Shown piece by piece: positions 57,297 to 64,000 of a stretch of DNA of 64,000 nt (position 1 is its first letter; every line of letters starts with the position of its first letter). The notes under the pieces are model-generated. The model searched no databases. It saw only the letters and a program-made list of their open reading frames with translations, and was not told the origin of the DNA. The stretch comes from Hetaerina americana. Taxonomy: Eukaryota > Arthropoda > Insecta > Odonata > Calopterygidae. The translations under genes and the position numbers were made by a program. The stretch spans positions 7,183,348 to 7,247,347 of the forward strand of contig JAKTNV010000023.1 of the NCBI GenBank assembly GCA_022747635.1, in the 5' to 3' direction.

Positions 57297-58074
57297 CAGG
57301 GATGGCAAACTTGCAATTGAGTGCCAAAGTTAATGAAATACTGTTCACTTACTGGTATCTAGTGAGATAGAGGTTGCAATTATTTTTGTCTATAAGAGAG
57401 ATGATTTTTTATAACAAAAAACGATTTTTGAATGGTATTCACAATTATTTGTTTTGAAGTTCAAATGTTTTATTATAGCTTATAAAAAAGCTAATAAAAT
57501 GAACCAAATATCACAGGAAATCTCTAGCAGTCATTTGTTTGAACTTCTTCTTGGGATTTAAAATTGCTGTTTGTTATAGGAATGAAGTGATATTATTCAT
57601 TAATAATGTTTGTCCTCCTCAAGTTCAGAGAAATTTGATCAATTTTTCCGAAAAGAAACTCATATGATAAGTAGATGAAACAAACTTGCACCACAGAAAG
57701 AGAGTACTCCAGTGGTGGCATCAAAGCTTTGGACATATTCAAACTGAAGGGATGATCTACTAGTCATGCTCTGTCACATATGCAGCATATGAAAATAATT
57801 CTTAGTATGCTTTTATTCAAATGGAAACAAAGTATACGGAGCAGAATGTTTTTATGACTCAAAGGCAAAGGGCATAGCAAGAGGCCAGTACTGTTTACAG
57901 CACTCTTCTTTGTCCTTCATCTACTCCTTAGATCAATTTTATGTAGTTGCAATTTTGAACCTGTTATCTATACTCGCCATAGAATTTCCCATAGCACTCT
58001 CCCAGCTCTGTGCCCCAAAATAATTGGTTAGCATGCCACTTTGGGCGTGTGTGCCATAGGTTTTGCCACCCCTG
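57297..58074. mobile_element. non-autonomous hAT-type element (778 bp)
   Basis: Ends are CAGGGATGGCAAAC at the left and, read inward from the right, CAGGGGTGGCAAAA. The CAGRGRTGGSCAAA pattern is typical of hAT elements. They are flanked by 8-bp sequences GTCTTAGG (57289-57296) and GCCTTGGG (58075-58082), which match at six of eight positions, both differences being transitions, as expected for an aged 8-bp duplication. The interior codes for no transposase. Confidence 0.75.
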
Positions 58075-58599
58075 GCCTTGGGAAATCATGCCATGCACAA
58101 ACTGCTGTAATTTAGTGGTAGCATACTAAAGAGCTAAGAGTACTGTTCCTTCCCCTATAAGCACCATGGGCTTACTGGGTGCTCATTGCAGAACTTCATT
58201 TGTCATTCCATATGCTACGAGCAAAAAGGTGTTTTCTGTTGTTCAATGTCTCCCCTTGATGCCCTTATATCAAGTATATATATGCTCTATGTTTACTCTT
58301 GGATCCACCTTCGATTTTGAAGTACTGGGTGCAGCAGCATAACTTACTGATTTGAATACAAATCAGAAAATTATGCTGCCGTACCCTGTAATATGGGTCA
58401 CCAGGAAAGAACCCATTACTTTGCCATTTGGAAGGTTGTAAAAGATGAAAAGTCTTCAATCAAATTTATGTTTGAGTTAACTATCTCAAAAACTGCAAAG
58501 CCTTTGTCTTATATTTATTCTCATTCCATTCCTCTGACACTGCCTTTCAGATTTATTCAGCAGAGTTTGCTAACCCTTGGCTGACTGACAAATTAAAGC

Positions 58600-59290
58600 T
58601 TGGTCATGTGTAAACCTAGCTAATTTAATGAATAGTCCACTGGCCTATTGTAGTACTGGCATTCCTATCTCCAGAAAGCAATGGTGATAATGGACCACCT
58701 TGCCTTATTTCTCTAATAAACGCTGCCCATCTGGACTCTCTACCTCCACTCACACTCGAGCAGTATGAGATGTGTAGGTTGTGAATAAGTCACCTGTCCC
58801 TACAATCTACTCCTATTTTCTGCAGCACATTAAACTTATTCTACCCACATGAAATGCCTTTTGAAATCTATGAAACAGTCAAACACATCCTGATTGTATT
58901 GGCTATATTGTATTCTGCTCTGTATGTGACCTCATTACTCCAATGGCATCACGCATGCCACTCCCCTTTCTGAGCTCCAACTGATCATCCTTTAAGTCTG
59001 TGCGCTAGAAACAACCAGACACTCCAGAATAAAATAAACTCTTATTCAGTTCTGGAAGCAATCAAGTCCGTTTCATTCCATCCCACATGGCTATCATTTT
59101 CCTCATGTTCTCCCCTCTATCAGTCTTCAGCATTCCATCACCAATCAAAATACTCTGAAACCTCTTTTTTAGCCTTCCTTGGGATTCTCCTAATGTCCCA
59201 CTCTCTTTCCACACCATGCATTATACTTCATTTTTTTCCCTCTCTGTCCATGTTACCTTTTCCATCCCCCATGCTCACATCACAAAAGCT
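58600..59290 (-). pseudogene. LINE reverse transcriptase fragment 1
   Basis: The minus strand around 58900-58640 has the order typical of the fingers/palm of insect LINE RTs: a DCFIDFKRHFMW-like block (FIDFxKAF; RC of 58890-58865), a gap with RDRxLIHNLYISYCSS-like residues (about 58800-58750) and a GQGGPLSPLLSR-like stretch decayed near 58710-58680. Frames are broken. The same block order appears in the adjacent fragment, showing two copies side by side. Confidence 0.5.
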
Positions 59291-59299
59291 TCCAATCTA

Positions 59300-60690
59300 A
59301 GCTTGCTTAAATGGTAACATTTCAGCAATGCAAACTACCAAGATAAAAAAAACAAATTTCTATTCATATTTTCCTATTGTAATTGCTCAAATTTCATGTT
59401 AACAATTCCCTCCTTGTAAAAGCTTCTTTCACTAATGGGATTTGTCCTCCTATGCCCCTACCACTTTGACTGTCTTCGTCCAAAACACTTCCAAGATAGG
59501 CCAGCTGTTCTATTTTTTGCTCTCAAATTTTAATATCTAACATAGCTTTCCCGTCTCTCTAAAACCTCAGTAAATCTGTTTTATTTACTTAAATTCTCAC
59601 CTCAGTCTTATCATATTATTATTATTATCGATTTTCTAATGCGCTCATTAGTGATTGTAACCCCATTGGCTAACTGATTAACTAAAGCCTTATCATTTGC
59701 ATACCTAACTTAGTATAGGAATGTCCTGCAGATTTTCAGTCCTATCTTAAGTTTCTTCCGTAACCCTCTTACTCTTTCTTCCACAGGTATTTTGAAAAGC
59801 AAGGGTGGTAATGGACACCCCTATCTTAATCTACATCCTGCCACTTGCTCCTGACCAATCGGAGAAATGTACATGCTGTGAATACTGTCTATACCTCCCA
59901 TTCATGCCTATCTTTTTCGATAAAGTAATTAATTCTACCCAATGTACTCTATCAAACACCGTCTCAAAATCTATGAAATAAACTAATGCCTCCTGTTTGT
60001 GCTTTATGTTCCCCTTATTAGTGACCTCAGTATGGCAATGAAATTATGAATTCTTCTCCCCTTCTGGAATACCAACTGGTCATTTCCTTTGCAATCATTT
60101 TCACAATTTCCATCCTTTTAGTCACGATACTAAGTACCACCTAAGTTGTATGAAAAATAAAACCTTTTGTTCTATGGTTCATTTGTTGCACCACATTTCC
60201 ATGGCTTCCAATATTTTTTCTCTCCTGCCCCTATCGCTCTCGTCTCAAATCTGACCAAAAGTGGACTCCATAATTCCTAGCGCATTGCTTCCTATGTCTA
60301 AGCTAGTACTCTTTCTTGTTAGTAGTTGCTTCTTCTGATGGAAAGCCTTCTTGGTTATTCCTTTTCTTCTTACTCTATCCCCCATACTTCCTCATCCCTA
60401 GTGATCCTGCTGCCTAAATATCAAAAACTCTTCAAGTTGTTTCATCATGTCTTTCAGTAGCCTTACTTAGATATTTCTCTCCCTATGTCCACTGCTGACT
60501 AATACCTTGGTTTGAATCTTTTTTTATTCCTGAGATTGTACTTTTTCCTCCCATATTCCAGGCTAGTATACTTGTTAATATATTATTTCTACTCTGCTGG
60601 TATGGCTATGTTGTTCTCCAACAGCAACATGCTTATCCTTTCTCACTGAATTTGTAGACCACCTCTTAACTTTTTCTTGGTCTTTTTATT
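59300..60690 (-). pseudogene. LINE reverse transcriptase fragment 2
   Basis: Minus strand: LVYFIDFETVFDRVHWVELI (about 59985-59925; the first RT aspartate in FIDFE/KAFDRVHW context), NYFIEKDRHEWEV, then a PLLFKIPVEERVRGL-like run (about 59800-59760) and MQMIRL where YADD-type residues decay (about 59705). Sequence to 60690 is likely the upstream ORF2 part (C/T-rich on the + strand) but unreadable. It is the same kind of element as fragment 1. Confidence 0.55.
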
Positions 60691-61608
60691 AGCCTTCTCA
60701 AAATATACATTAAATATCAACTTTAAATTTCAAAATAGTGAATAAAAATTTTAATTACTCATTAGTACTATAGGCATTAATGAGCAGTGGATTTAACTGA
60801 CCAATTTTTGATATATGTGTTGTTGGGAAAACATGACAATAGCCAAATTGTTGGAAGGAAGTATGTAGTCCTTAAGGGCTCAATACCGTGTGTGCCTTAT
60901 TAATTTAAATACCATATTTTCAATTATTAAAATAATTCAAAACCAGCATGTATTTCAAAGTCTGTATATCGCCCTCCAACTAACCATCACTTTAGTAAAA
61001 CCAATGATCAACCTCCAGTTGCATTGTCTGGAGATTAGTTTAAGGATATGGCAGATAGCAATAAGAGAAAGGATGCAGGCAAAGTGAGGAAAAGGATGTG
61101 TTCATTGATAGGAGATAAATAATTTAGAGAAATATATAATATGTACACACAAAGAGCTGAATGCACGAAAAGAAGTACATGTGCGTGTGTGCCCCGAAAA
61201 CCACCAACACGATGTATGGCAGCTTGCTGAATTGTCAAACAGGATGGGAATGGTGAATAAAAAAATGGCCATTGTCCCTAATCTGATTTGTAAACGATTG
61301 GCTGGGCATGCAGGTACAGGACTGACATCAATAACAAAGGTCATCCTCATATTTTTATCTCACAACTTTTTGCTGTAATAGTAGTAGTTATGGATGCAAA
61401 TTTTGAAAACTAATCCCTTCTTTTTGTATCATGTCTGTTTATTTTATATCATCTCTTTCAAAGGATATGAAAACTGTGTCATTGTGCTTAGTTCTATTTG
61501 CATTCATAAATGAGGCAGTTTCCTGAGTGGAGCTGTGTTGCTTCGCTCAAATGTGTGGAATGGAATGTTAAGCCTGTTACTTTCATAATAATCCTGTGTT
61601 TTGTAATG
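60691..61608. other. intergenic sequence, nothing recognised
   Basis: AT-rich, with only short chance frames. Confidence 0.35.
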
Positions 61609-61616
61609 CTGTGCCC

Positions 61617-61904
61617 TTGTGGCTAACGTACAGGCTTCCCACCGAAAGGGCCCGGGTTCAGATCCTGGAGACAACAAATATTTTTAGTGGTATCCCAATC
61701 CCTGCTTGAGGTTCTTTGTGGAGAGCACTTTGAGTGAGTACAATGTCCGTCGGATAGGACATTCAATTGCAGGCCCCTTGACACCTCTCAGCAAGAGTAG
61801 GCCAATGCCAACATCGGGTTTCTTTCCACCCTTCCTTTCCCATCCATCTCTAATGGCACAAATGACCTTGCCTGTCGGTCGCCTCCCATAAAAAACTACA
61901 ACTC
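61617..61904 (+). mobile_element. tRNA-derived SINE, family S, copy 4
   Basis: Head TTGTGGCTAACGTACAGGC, CCCACCGAAAGGGCCCGG and a B box variant (GGTTCAGATCC), body with GATAGGACATTCAATTGC and AGAGTAGGCCAATGCCAAC, and the TGTCGGTCGCCTCCC end. It is flanked by an 8-bp perfect duplication CTGTGCCC at 61609-61616 and 61905-61912. The left duplication overlaps where the first bases of the head would be, so the 5' end is slightly truncated. Confidence 0.85.
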
Positions 61905-61959
61905 CTGTGCCCACAAGAGGATGTTATATAATATATGAGGCATATTTGAAGAGTGAGGG

Positions 61960-62680
61960 CTGTTGGGTCATTAAAAAAATATTTTTGTGAGAAAGTTTTT
62001 ATTGAATGTTTTAGTTTTGTGCAAATCTACTTCAGTTTTCTGCATACTCACCGTTCACTTTTGAGCATCTTTTGTAATTCTGCTGCAGCTACATGAATCC
62101 CTCAACATAGGAGCTCACTGGCTGGGAATGGAACTCTGAGGGCCTTGAGTTCCTCATCATCTTCAAACCCTTGTCCACCAAGTTACTCTTTCAAGTACAA
62201 GAAGAGGAAATAGTTACTGAGTGCGAGATTAGGACTGTCGTTAGCAGTCGAAAAATGCTCGTCCGCTACAAATTCTTTGCTCTTTGTGCTGGTTAATAAG
62301 CATTTTCAGTTCCCACCTTACAGTTTGTGATATGAGCTTTTCCGTAACAATCATGTAAAGAGTGGTGTGTCCAACCAGAGAAAATTTATCAGCCAGACTA
62401 CTCATTGTCAATCAGATAGCAGCTCTTGATTCACTTGTTGAACACTTTCATTGTAGTGGATATGGGCCTGTCACTATGCTCTTCAGCATGCACTTTTGTT
62501 TGGCCATATTTGAAATCTAATCATTGTTCTATAACCTTCCATTCACTCATTACTGTAGGTTCATAAACTAGGCACAACTCCTGACGAACTGGGGTAACAG
62601 ATGATCCTCTTATAACTAAAAATTGAATCACAGCATGCTCTTCGCAACTGGCGGGAGGAATGAGTTTTGTTGACATTGTT
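61960..62680 (-). pseudogene. decayed mariner transposase remnant
   Basis: The minus strand near 62490-62360 gives EHSDRPISTTMKVFN and SLADKFSLVGHTTLYMIVTE, resembling the second helix-turn-helix of mariner transposases (ALADEFxVSxTTLYRIVxEKL). The stretch 62160-61990 resembles a C-terminal region. No catalytic residues are readable. It abuts the younger mariner at 62684. Confidence 0.45.
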
Positions 62681-62683
62681 GTA

Positions 62684-63267
62684 CAAGGGCGGTTCAATAA
62701 GTACCCGTGTTAGAAATGAAGAAATTTTTCTGCCAATTTGGCAGACAATTTTTCATCGCCAACTTATGATGTAAATATTAATACCCGTTCCGGTCGACAC
62801 ACCCGCGGCCTCTGCTACTTCGCGCACTTTTGTTCGTCGATCAGCAAGAATCATGGCGTGGACTTATTGAATGATTTCCTCGGTAACCACGTCTGCCGGG
62901 CGTCCTGGTCGCTCCTCATCAAAAACAGATGTTCGCCCACGTTTAAATTCGTTGAACCAATATCTAACTGTGGTCATAGATGGCGAAGTGTCCCCATAAA
63001 CAGCATCCAACTTTGCATTTATCTCCTCGTATTTCTTCTCATCCAAAAACAAAAAGCGAATTACCGAACGATACTGCTCTTTTTCCACCTTAGCGAAAAT
63101 CACGAAACACGTCTTACTCGAATGGCTGCCAAATCCAAATTAACCTTTAAATCAGTCTGAAATTTGTTTCACCATCGTTTGATAGATGACAGCACACGAT
63201 TATAACATAAACTTTCCTCAGGAACGCCATTTGTCGTCAAACACGGGTACTTATTGAACCGCCCTCG
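62684..63267 (-). mobile_element. internally deleted mariner (584 bp)
   Basis: Bounded by TA at 62682-62683 and 63268-63269, with nearly identical inverted repeats: AAGGGCGGTTCAATAAGTACC at the left and GAGGGCGGTTCAATAAGTACC inward from the right. The minus strand carries the first 79 codons or so of the same transposase as 17851 (MEKEQY in the other copy is VEKEQY here, then identical except for a few residues up to VVTE), stops at a Q-stop, and lacks all the catalytic half. The deletion joins a point near AMKK to the last 50 bp of the element. It could only move with transposase supplied in trans. Confidence 0.9.
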
Positions 63268-63383
63268 TATCTGAATTCACTGACAGGCAAACTACAACTG
63301 AATGAAAACAATGTACTTCAGTGGCTTTAAATACAATGAATAGATGATGCTGCATGTGTACAACTTTGTTCTGACCTACAAAC

Positions 63384-64000
<617 letters not shown>

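Overview
The window is animal genomic DNA, most likely from an arthropod and probably an insect with a large, transposon-rich genome. The evidence is AT-rich sequence, GT-AG introns of 3 to 14 kb, and many mariner, pogo/Tigger, non-LTR LINE, Penelope-like and tRNA-derived SINE copies. Species was not determined. There are no bacterial operons, CRISPR arrays or phage genes.

One host gene is recognisable. It lies on the + strand and encodes a ZIP (SLC39) metal-ion transporter of the ZIP8/ZIP14 type. Seven coding exons, at 10106-10275, 14912-15037, 20250-20444, 27409-27486, 37443-37650, 51294-51478 and 54682-54834, join in one open frame of about 370 codons. They carry all eight expected membrane helices, the helix-4 HNFIDG site and the helix-5 EEFPHEL site, followed by a stop codon and an AATAAA signal. 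The 5' exons (signal peptide and ectodomain) were not found and probably lie upstream of the window.

Layout: 1-10105 holds decayed mariner copies, a foldback element, a LINE and a SINE ahead of the first visible exon. The introns hold most of the remaining transposons. Intron 10276-14911 has a mariner with a nested tRNA-like fragment, a pogo-type end pair, and a second mariner with a 23-bp minisatellite. Intron 15038-20249 has a LINE, a SINE with target duplications and a nearly full-length mariner. Intron 20445-27408 has a 2.67-kb TIR element, the second foldback copy, a Penelope-like fragment and a Tigger element. The Tigger terminus stops 12 bp before the next exon. Intron 27487-37442 has mariners, a LINE 5' end and a SINE. 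Intron 37651-51293 has a SINE, mariners, oppositely oriented LINE halves and a pogo-type element. Downstream of the gene (55050-64000) are a jockey-like LINE, a hAT-type non-autonomous element, further LINE fragments, a SINE, two mariners and a 148-bp TA repeat.

I found no clearly new biological system. The most interesting points are the splice acceptor whose pyrimidine tract comes from a Tigger end, the two-copy foldback family, the GIY-YIG Penelope fragment, the related full-length and internally deleted mariner pair, and the four same-orientation SINEs.
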